Shown: positions 16,792 through 24,475, numbered from the stretch's first letter. The stretch: 37,756 bases of DNA from an uncultured Brevundimonas sp. (GCF_937863155.1 NZ_CALMFB010000054.1:93975-131730); one strand, 5' to 3'. Translations and numbers: made by a program. Notes: generated by a model not told the origin, from the sequence alone.

Positions 16792-17159
16792 CAGGGCTGC
16801 ATCCAATAGGGCGACCCGTAGGTCGCTGCCGATGCGTGAAAATAGTTCATGTTGGACATAGCGCCTGATGTGCCTGGGAGGTCACGAGCGGGATCAACGG
16901 GCCTCCAACCTGGGTCTCGGACATCGGCCGGACCTGGGCGTCGAACGTGTCCTGCCAAACGCAGTTCGCTGGTCCCATGCTGCGCGAACGACAGTTGAGC
17001 TTCGACGAGGCTTACCCGATTAGCGCCGCCAGCAAGGACCGGATTGTGAAGCTGCACCGGGTCGTCTTCCCAGAAACAGATCGGGCAAATCTCGTAGCAG
17101 CCATAAGCCTCGTCCAGGGTGCGATAACCGCAGCACGGACAGGCGAAGGGACCGTCCAC
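16791..17159 (-). CDS. CPCC-type cysteine-rich protein
   Basis: This 122-aa protein opens with [35 protein letters not shown] (in parts), a Cys-rich CPCC domain (family PF14206) with paired cysteines CPCC (7-10) and CPIC (25-28), which look like a rubredoxin-like zinc or iron site. Residues 40-75 ([19 protein letters not shown]) also match the family; the remaining 45 residues are an extension. The start is GTG, one base after the ybaB stop, with no Shine-Dalgarno motif, and the stop overlaps recR, so the gene seems fully coupled in the ybaB-recR unit. Family function is unknown; members are often found in accessory DNA. Its presence here splits a pair that is usually adjacent. Confidence 0.8.
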   Translation of the reverse strand: MDGPFACPCCGYRTLDEAYGCYEICPICFWEDDPVQLHNPVLAGGANRVSLVEAQLSFAQHGTSELRLAGHVRRPGPADVRDPGWRPVDPARDLPGTSGAMSNMNYFHASAATYGSPYWMQP

Positions 17160-17160
17160 G

Positions 17161-17490
17161 TCAGAAGAGTTTCGGCATGCCGGGGATGTTCATCCCCGCC
17201 ATCGGGCCGGCGGCCTCGCGCATTAGGGCGTTGTTGATCTCGTCCAGGCGGCGCTTGGCGTCGGCGTGGGCGGCCTGGATCAGGTCGCCCAGAATGTCCG
17301 CCTCGCCCGGAACCATCAGACTGTCGTCGATGCGCACGGCCGTGATCTCGCCGGGCCCTTTGAGGGCGACGGTCACCAGGCCGCCGCCGGACGTGCCTTC
17401 CGCCGTGGAGTCCGCCATTCTGGCCTGGGCGTCCTGCAGCCGCTGCTGCATCGCCTGGGCCTGTTGCATCAGTGCGCCAAGGTCTTTCAT
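17161..17490 (-). CDS. ybaB: Nucleoid-associated protein YbaB/EbfC
   Basis: The 109-aa product is the right size for YbaB/EbfC and has its features: MKDLGALMQQAQAMQQRLQ helix at the N-terminus, strands with GGGLVTVALKGPGEITAVRID, and a C-terminal helix (LGDLIQAAHADAKRRLDE) followed by a Met/Gly-rich tail. It is a DNA-binding dimer in the nucleoid, typically co-encoded with dnaX and recR. ATG 17490 follows AGGGGG; the longer frame to 17568 is GC noise. dnaX, its usual upstream partner, is separated here by two genes (17625-18905). Confidence 0.92.
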   Translation of the reverse strand: MKDLGALMQQAQAMQQRLQDAQARMADSTAEGTSGGGLVTVALKGPGEITAVRIDDSLMVPGEADILGDLIQAAHADAKRRLDEINNALMREAAGPMAGMNIPGMPKLF

Positions 17491-17624
17491 GCCCCCTAGA
17501 TAGGGCGTTCCGGCGGGCGGCGACAGTCCCCCGCGGCGGCGCGAAGATTTCGTCGGCGCCCCTTGCACGGTCGGCGTCGGGCCTTAAGTAAATCCGCACC
17601 TGTTACAGTTTTGGAATCGCCGTC

Positions 17625-18239
17625 ATGCCGTTTGACGCCCTGGAAACCCGCGATCACGCCCTGTCCGACGCCGCCCTGGCGCAACTGTTCACCCAGGCGC
17701 GCACCCGCAACGCCTGGTCCGACCGACCGGTGCCCGAGGCCCTGCTGCGCCAGCTGTACGACCTGACCAAATTCGGGCCGACGGCAGTCAACAACACCCC
17801 GGCGCGGTTCGTCTTCGTGACCTCGCCCCAGGCCAAGGCGCGGCTGGACCCGCTGATGAGCGAGGGCAACCGGGCCAAGACGATGCAGGCGCCGGTCACG
17901 GTCATCATCGGCTATGACCTGGACTTCCCCGACACCCTGCCGGTGCTGTTCCCGCATGCGCCGGGCGCGCGCGATTGGTTCGCCGATCCGGCGGCGCGCC
18001 AGGAATCGGCCTTCCGCAACAGCTCGCTTCAGGGCGGCTATTTCATGATCGCGGCGCGGGCGCTGGGCCTGGACGTCGGGCCGATGTCCGGCTTCGACGC
18101 CGAGGGGGTGAAGGCCGAGTTCTTCCCCGACAACGCGGTCCAGCCGAACTTCATCGTCAACCTGGGCTACGGCACGGACGAGAACCTGTTTCCCCGCTCG
18201 CCGCGCCTGGCCTTCGACGAGGCGGCGCGCATCCTGTAG
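17625..18239 (+). CDS. rutE: RutE-like nitroreductase (malonic semialdehyde reductase)
   Basis: The 204-aa protein aligns by eye over its whole length with E. coli Rut[87 protein letters not shown], and a C-terminal [17 protein letters not shown]. RutE-type enzymes are FMN-dependent reductases that convert malonic semialdehyde to 3-hydroxypropionate in the Rut uracil pathway. No other rut gene is in the window, so the physiological substrate may be another toxic aldehyde. It is the only plus-strand gene in the dnaX-ybaB-recR neighbourhood and ends 6 bp before the stop of the next gene. The ribosome binding site is weak. Confidence 0.85.
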   Translation: MPFDALETRDHALSDAALAQLFTQARTRNAWSDRPVPEALLRQLYDLTKFGPTAVNNTPARFVFVTSPQAKARLDPLMSEGNRAKTMQAPVTVIIGYDLDFPDTLPVLFPHAPGARDWFADPAARQESAFRNSSLQGGYFMIAARALGLDVGPMSGFDAEGVKAEFFPDNAVQPNFIVNLGYGTDENLFPRSPRLAFDEAARIL

Positions 18240-18245
18240 CCGCCT

Positions 18246-18905
18246 TCAGTCGTCGTCGCGGACGCGGGCGGACGGCAGGCCCGCGATGCTCAGTTCCGCG
18301 ATGGCCCAGGCCAGCTCGATGTTCGTCTCCACCACAGGGTCGACGGCGGCCAGGGTGGCGGCGGCGTCCCCCTCGACCGAGGCGACGGCCGCATAGCGGG
18401 ACGACATGTGCCGGTCCGGCCCCTCGACATAGGTTTCGGACAGCAGGGTGGCGGTGTCGCCCTCGACCGTCGCCAACACGCACTGGTGGCCGCGCAAGAC
18501 CCCCTGGCGGAACCGCCGGAAATGCACCACCGGCCCCTGTTCGGGATAACGGGCGATGCAGGCCTGGGCGTCGTTGAACACCGCGCGTCGGCCCTCGGTC
18601 GGGGCCGTGCCGTTGTCGGTGACGCTGGTCTTGCTCTCGAACGCCATGTCGAAGGCCCAGTCCTCGCGCCCGGTGGGCGGCGCCGGCACGGCGGCGCGGA
18701 TCAGCGGGTCCATGCGCGCCTGAACGTCGGGAAAGGGCACGCCCAGGGCCTCGGCCAGCGGGCGCAGCTTGGTCTGAATCTGGGCGGCGACCTCGGACAC
18801 CTCGTCGCGCAGATCCTGGGCCGGGTCGGCCTCTTGCGCCACGGCCGGTCCGGCCAGCATCAGACAGGCGGCCGCCAGGGCCAGGCTGGAACGGTGAAGG
18901 CGCAT
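18246..18905 (-). CDS. Secreted protein of unknown function
   Basis: The 219-aa product has a signal peptide (MRLHRSSLALAAACLMLAGPAVAQ, cleaved after VAQ or AVA). The mature part begins with a helical segment (DLRDEVSEVAAQIQTKLRPLAEALG), followed by a strand-rich domain with two cysteines (QACIARY and HQCVLAT) that could form a disulfide. ATG 18905 has AGGGGGA 7 bp upstream. I recognise no family. It sits between dnaX (84 bp upstream on the same strand) and the rutE-like gene (convergent), interrupting the usual dnaX-ybaB-recR order. Confidence 0.78.
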   Translation of the reverse strand: MRLHRSSLALAAACLMLAGPAVAQEADPAQDLRDEVSEVAAQIQTKLRPLAEALGVPFPDVQARMDPLIRAAVPAPPTGREDWAFDMAFESKTSVTDNGTAPTEGRRAVFNDAQACIARYPEQGPVVHFRRFRQGVLRGHQCVLATVEGDTATLLSETYVEGPDRHMSSRYAAVASVEGDAAATLAAVDPVVETNIELAWAIAELSIAGLPSARVRDDD

Positions 18906-18989
18906 CGGACATCCCCCTTGATGAGCAAGGGTATCTGACCACGGTTGTGACGGGGCCGCGAGGGGCGCCGGGCTGTCTGACAGGTTTCG

Positions 18990-20840
18990 TCAGTCGTCGT
19001 CGGCCGGGTCAGCCTCGTCCGGGATGACCGGCAGTTCGACGGTCTTGGCCAGGGTCTTGATTTCGCCGACCTTGGCGCCCGGGAAGGCGTCCAGCACCGC
19101 CCTGACGAAGGGATCCTCGGCCACCTCGGCCCGCTCCTGGGCGCGGCCGCGGCGTTCCTGTTCGATCAGGGTCTCGCCCCCGCCCTGGCCGTTGGCGGCA
19201 ATCAGCCAGGTCTTGCCGGTCCAGTCCTTCAACCGCCCCGCCAGGCGCCGGGCCAGATCGGCCGGGGCGTTAGCGCCGCTTTCATAGACGATGGCGCCGG
19301 GCTTGAAGCTGACCAGCTTCACATGCTGCTGCACGTCCAGCTGCAGCTTGATCTCGCGCTTTTCCCCGATCAGGGCGACCACGGCGTCAAAGGTCTGGGG
19401 GTCCGGCAGGGCGGGCGCCGCGACGGGTCGGGCCGCCAGCTGGGCCGAGGCGCCGCCCCCGCCCCCACTGCCGCCGCGCGGGGCGGACCCGCCGCCGGGG
19501 CCGCCGGTGATCGGCTCGCCTGCATGCAGCCGCTTCAGCGCCTCTTCCGGGCCGGGCAGGTCGGCGGCGTAGGCCAGGCGCACGATGGCCATTTCCACCG
19601 CATCGGCCGGGTTGGGCGCGCGCCGAACCTCGTCCAGGGCCTTCAGCAGCATGGACCAGGTCCGCGACAGGGTTCCGGCCGGAATGGCCGCGCCCAGGGC
19701 GGCCAGCTTCTGGGCCTGGTCATTGGGCAGACGCGTCGCCTGCGGACCCAGCATCTTGGCCACCGAGGCGGCGTGACAGTGTTCCAGAAGATCATTGGTG
19801 ATCTGCACCGGATCGGCGCCGAAGCCATAAAGGGTGCGGAACGCCTCCAGCGCCTCGGGCGTGCGGCCGGCCATGATGGATTCGAACAGCTGGATCGTCT
19901 GGCTGCGGTCGGCCAGGCCCAGCATGTCACGCACCAGATCGGTTCTGACCGTCTCGCCCCGCTCGCCCTGAACCAGGGCCTGATCCAGCAGCGACAGGCC
20001 GTCGCGCACCGAGCCTTCGGCCGAGCGGGCGATCAGGGCCAGGGCCTCCTGCTCGATCTTCATGCCTTCCTTGTCGGCGATGCGGGCCAGGTGTTCGACC
20101 AGAACCTCGGGCTCGACCCGGCGCAGGTCGAAACGCTGACAGCGGCTCAGGATCGTCACCGGCACCTTGCGTATCTCGGTGGTGGCGAAGATGAATTTGG
20201 CGTGGGGCGGCGGTTCTTCCAGCGTTTTCAGCAGGGCGTTGAACGCCTGGGTCGACAGCATGTGGACTTCGTCCAGCACATAGACCTTGTAGCGCGCCTC
20301 GACGGGCGCGTAGCGGACGCTGTCCAGGATGTCGCGGATGTCGTTGACGCCGGTATGGCTGGCGGCGTCCATCTCCATCACATCCATGTGCTGGCCGGCC
20401 ATGATGGCGGCGTCGTGCCGCCCGTCGGGGCTCAGGGCCAGGGACGGCCGGTCGATCGTATCGGTTTCGTTGTTCAGGGCGCGGGCCAGAAGGCGGGCCG
20501 TGGTCGTCTTGCCCACCCCGCGCACGCCGGTCAGCATGAAGGCGTGGGCGATGCGGCCGGTGGCGAAGGCGTTGGTCAGGGTGCGAACCATCGCCTCCTG
20601 CCCGATCAGGTCCTCGAACGCGCGGGGCCGGTATTTGCGGGCCAGGACGGTGTAGGCCTCATCCGCGTCGCCGGTCGCAGCGGCGGGTTCGGGAGCGGCG
20701 GTCTTGGCGGGCTTGGTTTCGGGTTCAGGCGCCGGTTCGGGCGGGGCGCCAAACATGTCGTCGGTGTTCTCGTCGCGGACGGCGCTGTCCGCGTCCTCCT
20801 CCCAGGGAGGCCCATCGAGATTCGGATCGACGTCGCTCAT
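18990..20840 (-). CDS. dnaX: DNA polymerase III clamp-loader subunit DnaX (tau/gamma)
   Basis: The 616-aa protein carries an acidic/proline-rich N-terminal extension (1-60), the AAA+ domain with Walker A GVRGVGKT (105-112), Walker B LDEVH (189-193), sensor and lid motifs (NALLKTLEEPPPHAKFIFATTE, SRCQRFDLRR), then domains III-V. A glycine-rich linker at about 444-463 (GGPGGGSAPRGGSGGGGG) separates the conserved part from the tau C-terminus. Most bacterial DnaX proteins have a four-Cys zinc module after Walker A; here that stretch (about 122-150) has no cysteine. In Caulobacter a shorter gamma form is made by ClpXP trimming of DnaX at such a Gly-rich region, and that could apply here. No frameshift signal is needed for that mechanism. 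Gene lies downstream of ffs. Confidence 0.95.
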   Translation of the reverse strand: MSDVDPNLDGPPWEEDADSAVRDENTDDMFGAPPEPAPEPETKPAKTAAPEPAAATGDADEAYTVLARKYRPRAFEDLIGQEAMVRTLTNAFATGRIAHAFMLTGVRGVGKTTTARLLARALNNETDTIDRPSLALSPDGRHDAAIMAGQHMDVMEMDAASHTGVNDIRDILDSVRYAPVEARYKVYVLDEVHMLSTQAFNALLKTLEEPPPHAKFIFATTEIRKVPVTILSRCQRFDLRRVEPEVLVEHLARIADKEGMKIEQEALALIARSAEGSVRDGLSLLDQALVQGERGETVRTDLVRDMLGLADRSQTIQLFESIMAGRTPEALEAFRTLYGFGADPVQITNDLLEHCHAASVAKMLGPQATRLPNDQAQKLAALGAAIPAGTLSRTWSMLLKALDEVRRAPNPADAVEMAIVRLAYAADLPGPEEALKRLHAGEPITGGPGGGSAPRGGSGGGGGASAQLAARPVAAPALPDPQTFDAVVALIGEKREIKLQLDVQQHVKLVSFKPGAIVYESGANAPADLARRLAGRLKDWTGKTWLIAANGQGGGETLIEQERRGRAQERAEVAEDPFVRAVLDAFPGAKVGEIKTLAKTVELPVIPDEADPADDD

Positions 20841-20868
20841 GAGACCGTCCTAGCGCGTCCTCCCAACC

Positions 20869-21002
20869 CCGTCATCCTCGGGCTTGACCCGAGGATCAGA
20901 AGAAGCACGACTTGGGCGGGGATGATTTTGCAGGGACCGCCTGACCGGCGACGTCGAGCCTCGCGGACGGTCTGATCCTCGGGTCAAGCCCGAGGATGAC
21001 GG
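20869..21002. repeat. Pair of inverted REP-like palindromes
   Basis: A 32-bp unit at 20869-20900 is repeated as its exact reverse complement at 20971-21002, 70 bp away. Each unit is itself a hairpin: ATCCTCGGG, loop CTTGA, CCCGAGGAT. The pair lies between dnaX and ffs, in a stretch without genes. Palindromes with the core CTCGGGCTTGACCCGAG are a familiar intergenic repeat of alphaproteobacterial genomes. The inverted pairing could fold either as two hairpins or one long stem. Possible roles include a 3' boundary for the ffs transcript; no transposase is nearby. Confidence 0.85.
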
Positions 21003-21076
21003 AGGATGATGCAGGAAACCCGCCCTCAAGCAGGGAGCGACCGCGTCGCGAGCGTTAGGGCGAAAAATCAGGAAAG

Positions 21077-21166
21077 GGTGGAGACCGCGACCCAAAGGGT
21101 GTTCGTTGTGGCTGCTGCCTTCCGGCCCTGACCAGGTTGGCGAAGCCTTCGCCCGCGATCTCCAAG
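21077..21166 (-). ncRNA. ffs: Signal recognition particle RNA (4.5S, small bacterial type)
   Basis: On the minus strand the universal SRP apical motif is present: GGTCAGG, CCGGAAGG, AGCAGCC (about 21109-21133). The lower stem is closed by GGAGATCGCG (5' side, 21154-21163) pairing with CGCGGTCTCC (3' side, near 21079-21088), one G-U pair included, so the RNA is about 90 nt, the expected size for a small bacterial 4.5S RNA. A T-run (ATTTTT, near 21063-21068) follows. It binds Ffh and targets membrane proteins cotranslationally. The exact ends are estimates. It is transcribed toward dnaX. Confidence 0.93.
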
Positions 21167-21170
21167 CGGG

Positions 21171-21199
21171 GATATGGCGCGGGCCGCGTGGCGAATCAA
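21171..21199 (-). promoter_or_regulatory. Probable promoter of ffs
   Basis: Reading the minus strand, TTGATT (21194-21199) is followed 17 bases later by CATATC, within GCCATATC (21171-21178). This last element matches seven of eight positions of the Caulobacter housekeeping -10 consensus GCTANAWC, and the -35 matches TTGACG at four of six. The predicted transcription start is near 21165, at the base of the SRP stem. A GANTC site overlaps the -35 element. Confidence 0.6.
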
Positions 21200-21224
21200 G
21201 CCTTGCCGCCCTCTGGCAAACGAA

Positions 21225-21254
21225 GAAGACGCGACCCTTGCGGATCGCGTCTTC
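21225..21254 (-). terminator. Probable intrinsic terminator of the Arg-rich protein gene
   Basis: GAAGACGCGA (21225-21234) and TCGCGTCTTC (21245-21254) form a perfect 10-bp stem with a 10-base loop. On the minus strand it is followed by TTCGTTTG, a weak T-tract. It lies 55 bp past the stop of the gene ending at 21309 and just upstream of the ffs promoter, where it would shield ffs from read-through. Confidence 0.6.
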
Positions 21255-21308
21255 CGGTTCGGCGCCCCTCAAGGGGAGGGGATCGGGGCGCCGTCGCCTG
21301 TTCGCCGT

Positions 21309-21731
21309 TTAGTAGCGGCGGCCGTCGCGGCGGTCGTCACGACGGTGGTCGCGACGGTGGTCGCGGTCGCGGCTTTCGTAGCGGATCTTGGCCGACAGAC
21401 GGTCGAAGCGGCGATCCAGGTCGTTGCGCTCCCACTGGGTCAGGCCGCCGCGGCGATAGTTGGCCTCCAGACGGGCGATCTGGTTGAACTCGGCCCGCAG
21501 GTTGACCGCCTCGCGACGGGTGATCGAGCCATAGCGCACGCCCTGGTCGATGCGGCGTTCCAGGTTGGCCTGGCGCTGGTTGATCGACTGCCAGCCGCGA
21601 TAGTCTTGCTGATAGCCGCCGCCGCGCGACGGGCCGTGGCCATAGGACTGGCCATAAGACTGAGCGGCGGCGGGCAGCGCGACCGAAGCCGCAGCCAGGG
21701 CGAGGGCGGGGATCAGAAGGGTCTTTTTCAT
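21309..21731 (-). CDS. Small secreted Arg/Asp-rich protein
   Basis: From ATG 21731 (AAAGGAA upstream) the product is 140 aa. A signal peptide (MKKTLLIPALALAAASVALPAAA) precedes a Gly/Tyr/Ser-rich segment (QSYGQSYGHGPSRGGGYQQDY), a helical middle (INQRQANLERRIDQGVRYGSITRREAVNLRAEF, in parts) and a repetitive basic tail of HRRD/DRRD units ending GRRY. The tail arises from a short DNA repeat around 21312-21370. The helical middle resembles proteins described only as unknown in related genomes, with the pattern Q-x-x-L-x-x-R-I-x-x-G. Probably periplasmic; function unknown. The longer frame from 21800 hides the signal peptide. Confidence 0.8.
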   Translation of the reverse strand: MKKTLLIPALALAAASVALPAAAQSYGQSYGHGPSRGGGYQQDYRGWQSINQRQANLERRIDQGVRYGSITRREAVNLRAEFNQIARLEANYRRGGLTQWERNDLDRRFDRLSAKIRYESRDRDHRRDHRRDDRRDGRRY

Positions 21732-21973
21732 CGGTCGTTCCTTTCGGTTCATTTTCGTCTCCGGGGGTTGGGGCCGGCGGCGATGGGTGCAGATGACCAC
21801 CCGGCGGCTGAGCCTGATCTGAACGGCGCGCGTCAGTCGGGGTTCATCTTGCGGCCCGGCGCGTCGGGGCCCGCCGTGCGCCCTACGCGCGCGGGCGCAC
21901 GGCAGGCGCGCGTTCGTTCCCGTCCGGCGCCGAGCATGCGGGCTGGCCTAAGTCGTAAAGGGGCCTAAACTGT

Positions 21974-21993
21974 CTGTTCAGCCGCTGTTCAGC
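21974..21993 (+). promoter_or_regulatory. CTGTTCAGC direct repeat, 11-bp spacing
   Basis: CTGTTCAGC occurs at 21974-21982 and again at 21985-21993, identical over nine bases and 11 bp apart, 24 bp upstream of the first gene of the PepSY/response regulator/kinase operon. OmpR/PhoP-family regulators bind direct repeats with about one helical turn between them, and often control their own operon. Site and regulator are adjacent, so autoregulation is a reasonable inference, not shown. Confidence 0.45.
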
Positions 21994-22016
21994 GGAGGGG
22001 GCCTAGAGCGCCAGTC

Positions 22017-22346
22017 ATGTTCCGTAACCGCGTCATCCTTCTGACCGCGCTGGCGACCGCGCTGACCGTCCTTCCGGCGGCGTCGGCGGCCGCCCAGGTG
22101 CGCGGGCCCTTCTCCAACTCCCTGCGCCAGGATCAGGCGCGCGACGAGGTGCGCGAGGGCCAGCGCGTGGATCTGAGCGAAGTGGTGCGCCGCGTCTCCT
22201 CGGGCCGTCAGGGCCGGATGCTGGGCGTCAGCGAGCGCGGCTCGGGCGACCGGTTGACCTATGTCATTCGCTGGGAATACCCCGGCGGGCGCGTGGCCGA
22301 CATCATGGTCGACGGGCGCACCGGCCGGATCATAGGGGAACGCTGA
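22017..22346 (+). CDS. Periplasmic PepSY-like small protein
   Basis: The 109-aa product has a signal peptide (MFRNRVILLTALATALTVLPAASAAAQ) and a small domain whose end, YVIRWEYPGGRVADIMVDGRTGRIIGER, has the strand pattern of PepSY domains (V-x-x-x-x-x-G-x-I). It is followed after 4 bp by the response regulator gene, so the three genes form one operon. Small periplasmic PepSY-like proteins next to PhoPQ/FeuPQ-like systems are known to modulate the sensor kinase (FeuN in rhizobia is the example I have in mind); a similar role is inferred. GGAGGGGG lies 15 bp before the ATG, further than usual. Confidence 0.75.
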   Translation: MFRNRVILLTALATALTVLPAASAAAQVRGPFSNSLRQDQARDEVREGQRVDLSEVVRRVSSGRQGRMLGVSERGSGDRLTYVIRWEYPGGRVADIMVDGRTGRIIGER

Positions 22347-22350
22347 CGCC

Positions 22351-23028
22351 ATGCGCGTGCTGCTTGTCGAAGACGATGTCGATCTGTCGCGCCAGCTGAA
22401 GGGGGCGCTGTCCGACGCCGGATACGCCGTCGACCACGCCGCCGACGGCGAAGAGGCGCACTATCTGGGCGACACCGAACCCTATGATGTGATCGTGCTG
22501 GACCTGGGCCTGCCCAAGATCGACGGCGTGTCGGTGCTGGAGCGCTGGCGCCGCGAAGGGCGCACGACGCCGGTTCTGATCCTGACCGCGCGCGGCGCCT
22601 GGTCGGACAAGGTGTCGGGCTTCGACGCCGGAGCCGACGACTATCTGACCAAGCCCTTCCATACCGAAGAACTGCTGGCCCGTCTGCGCGCCCTGCTGCG
22701 GCGCTCGGCCGGTCATGCGGCGGCGACCCTGACGTGCGGCGCCCTGCGGCTGGACCCGCGCGCGGCCCGCGCCAGCGTCGATGGCGAGCCGCTGCGCCTG
22801 ACGTCGCTGGAATACCGGCTGCTGCACTACATGATGATGCACCAGGGCCGGGTCATCAGCCGGACCGAGCTGGTGGAACACCTGTACGACCAGGATTTCG
22901 ACCGCGATTCCAACACCATCGAGGTGTTCGTCGGCCGCTTGCGCAAGAAGATCGGCTCCGACCGGATCGAGACGGTGCGCGGCCTGGGCTATCGTCTGGC
23001 GCCGCTGGCGGGCGAAGAGGCGGCGTGA
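22351..23028 (+). CDS. OmpR/PhoP-family response regulator
   Basis: The 225-aa protein has a receiver domain (1-118) with the acidic pocket Glu7/Asp8/Asp9, phosphoacceptor Asp51, Thr79 and Lys101, and a winged-helix DNA-binding domain (about 130-218; LTSLEYRLLHYMMMHQGRVIS, EVFVGRLRKKIGSDRIETVRGLGYRL). It most resembles PhoP/FeuP/QseB-type regulators. The ATG is 4 bp after the stop of the PepSY-like gene; the kinase starts 4 bp after its own stop. Envelope or divalent-cation stress is a likely cue, by analogy with PhoPQ/FeuPQ; the signal cannot be read from sequence. Confidence 0.92.
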   Translation: MRVLLVEDDVDLSRQLKGALSDAGYAVDHAADGEEAHYLGDTEPYDVIVLDLGLPKIDGVSVLERWRREGRTTPVLILTARGAWSDKVSGFDAGADDYLTKPFHTEELLARLRALLRRSAGHAAATLTCGALRLDPRAARASVDGEPLRLTSLEYRLLHYMMMHQGRVISRTELVEHLYDQDFDRDSNTIEVFVGRLRKKIGSDRIETVRGLGYRLAPLAGEEAA

Positions 23029-23032
23029 CCGC

Positions 23033-24475
23033 GTGAGCGAGGCTCAGGCCGCGGCCGAACCCCGCAAAGGCGTGGCGCGCAACTGGTTGGGCTGGTTCCG
23101 GCGGCCCGGACGGTCGCTGACCCGCCGTCTGGTCTGGCTGGCGGCCATCTGGATGCTGCTGGCCCTGGTGCTGACCGGCTGGGGCCTGACGTCGCTGTTT
23201 CGGGAATCGGCCCTGCGGCGCCTGGGCGTGACGCTGAACGAAACCATCGACCAGGCGGTTCTGGCGGCCACCGCCACGCCCGAAGGCGTCACGGTCGGCC
23301 CGATCCTGGATCAGCGCACGCTGAACATCTACTCCGGCAAATACTGGGCGGTGGCCGAACCGGCGCCGAACGACAGGCTGCGCACCCTAGCCCGGTCGCG
23401 CTCGCTGTGGGACACCGATCTGACGGCGCCCGCCGACCTGCCGCCGCTTCTGGCCCGGGCCGGAGGCGAGACCATCAGCTACAACGCCGTCGGCCCGGCG
23501 GGCGAACCGCTGCGGGTCGCCGCCTCGATGAAACAGTTGCCGGGACGCGAGGCGCCGGTGGTCTTTCTGGCCGGCATCGACCGGTCGGCGGTGGACGCCG
23601 ACACCCGCCAGTTCGCCACGGTGACCTGGGTGGCCCTGCTGATTCTGGGCGCCGTTCTGGTGGCCGCCGTCCTGGTGCAGGTGCAGATCGGCCTGCGTCC
23701 GCTTTACGGCCTGCGCAACGAGATCGCCGCCGTCCGCAAGGGCCGCAAGGCGCGGATCGAGCGCGACTATCCGGTTGAGATCCAGCCCCTGGCCGAACAG
23801 GTCAACCGCCTCCTGGACCACAATCAGGAGGTGGTGGAGCGCCAGCGCACCCACGTCGGCAACCTGGCCCATGCGCTGAAGACGCCGATCTCGGTCATGC
23901 TGGCCGAGGCGGGAACGACCGAGGGGCCGTTGCCCGAAATGGTGCGGCGCCAGACCAAGGTGATGCAGGGCCAGGTCGATCACCATCTACGCCGCGCCCG
24001 CGCCGCCGCCCGCGCCGCCCACGGCCTGGGCGAACGCACGCCGGTGGCCGAGGTGATCGACGAACTGGCCGTGATGCTGGAACGGGTGTTCGAGCGCCGC
24101 AATGTCGAAATCGACTGGCGTGCGCCCGACGAACTGGGCTTCCTGGGCGAACGCCAGGACCTGCAGGAGATATTGGGCAATCTGATCGAGAACGCCTGCA
24201 TCTGGTGCAAGCGGCGGGTGCGGGTCTCGGCCGGGCCCAGCGGCCTGGGCCAGATGATCGCCGTGGTCGAGGACGACGGGCCGGGCCTGCCCGAGGACCA
24301 GCGCGAGACGGTGCTGAAGCGCGGCGCCCGGCTGGACGAAAGCGCGCCGGGATCAGGGCTGGGCCTGTCGATCGTCGATGAACTGGTCCGCGCCTATGGC
24401 GGGCGACTGACGCTGGGGCAAAGCGATCTGGGCGGGCTGAAGGCCACGCTGGAACTGCCCGCCGCCGAGCGCTGA
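23033..24475 (+). CDS. Sensor histidine kinase, PhoQ/FeuQ-like
   Basis: The 480-aa protein has two membrane helices (about 33-55 and 197-217) flanking a 140-residue periplasmic sensor, a HAMP-like linker (LRPLYGLRNEIAAVRKGRKARI), the phosphoacceptor His280 in NLAHALKTPISVM, and an ATPase domain (NLIENACIW, DDGPGL, GSGLGLSIV). HALKTP instead of HELRTP is typical of PhoQ/FeuQ-type kinases. The start is GTG 23033, 4 bp after the regulator's stop. It is the cognate kinase of the regulator before it. The N-terminal 30 residues are polar and basic. Confidence 0.9.
   Translation: MSEAQAAAEPRKGVARNWLGWFRRPGRSLTRRLVWLAAIWMLLALVLTGWGLTSLFRESALRRLGVTLNETIDQAVLAATATPEGVTVGPILDQRTLNIYSGKYWAVAEPAPNDRLRTLARSRSLWDTDLTAPADLPPLLARAGGETISYNAVGPAGEPLRVAASMKQLPGREAPVVFLAGIDRSAVDADTRQFATVTWVALLILGAVLVAAVLVQVQIGLRPLYGLRNEIAAVRKGRKARIERDYPVEIQPLAEQVNRLLDHNQEVVERQRTHVGNLAHALKTPISVMLAEAGTTEGPLPEMVRRQTKVMQGQVDHHLRRARAAARAAHGLGERTPVAEVIDELAVMLERVFERRNVEIDWRAPDELGFLGERQDLQEILGNLIENACIWCKRRVRVSAGPSGLGQMIAVVEDDGPGLPEDQRETVLKRGARLDESAPGSGLGLSIVDELVRAYGGRLTLGQSDLGGLKATLELPAAER

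Noticed and set aside
17568-17624. Possible CtrA-type site TTAAGTAAATCC upstream of the nitroreductase
   Set aside because: Only one TTAA half is present; the second half at the 7-bp spacing is missing.
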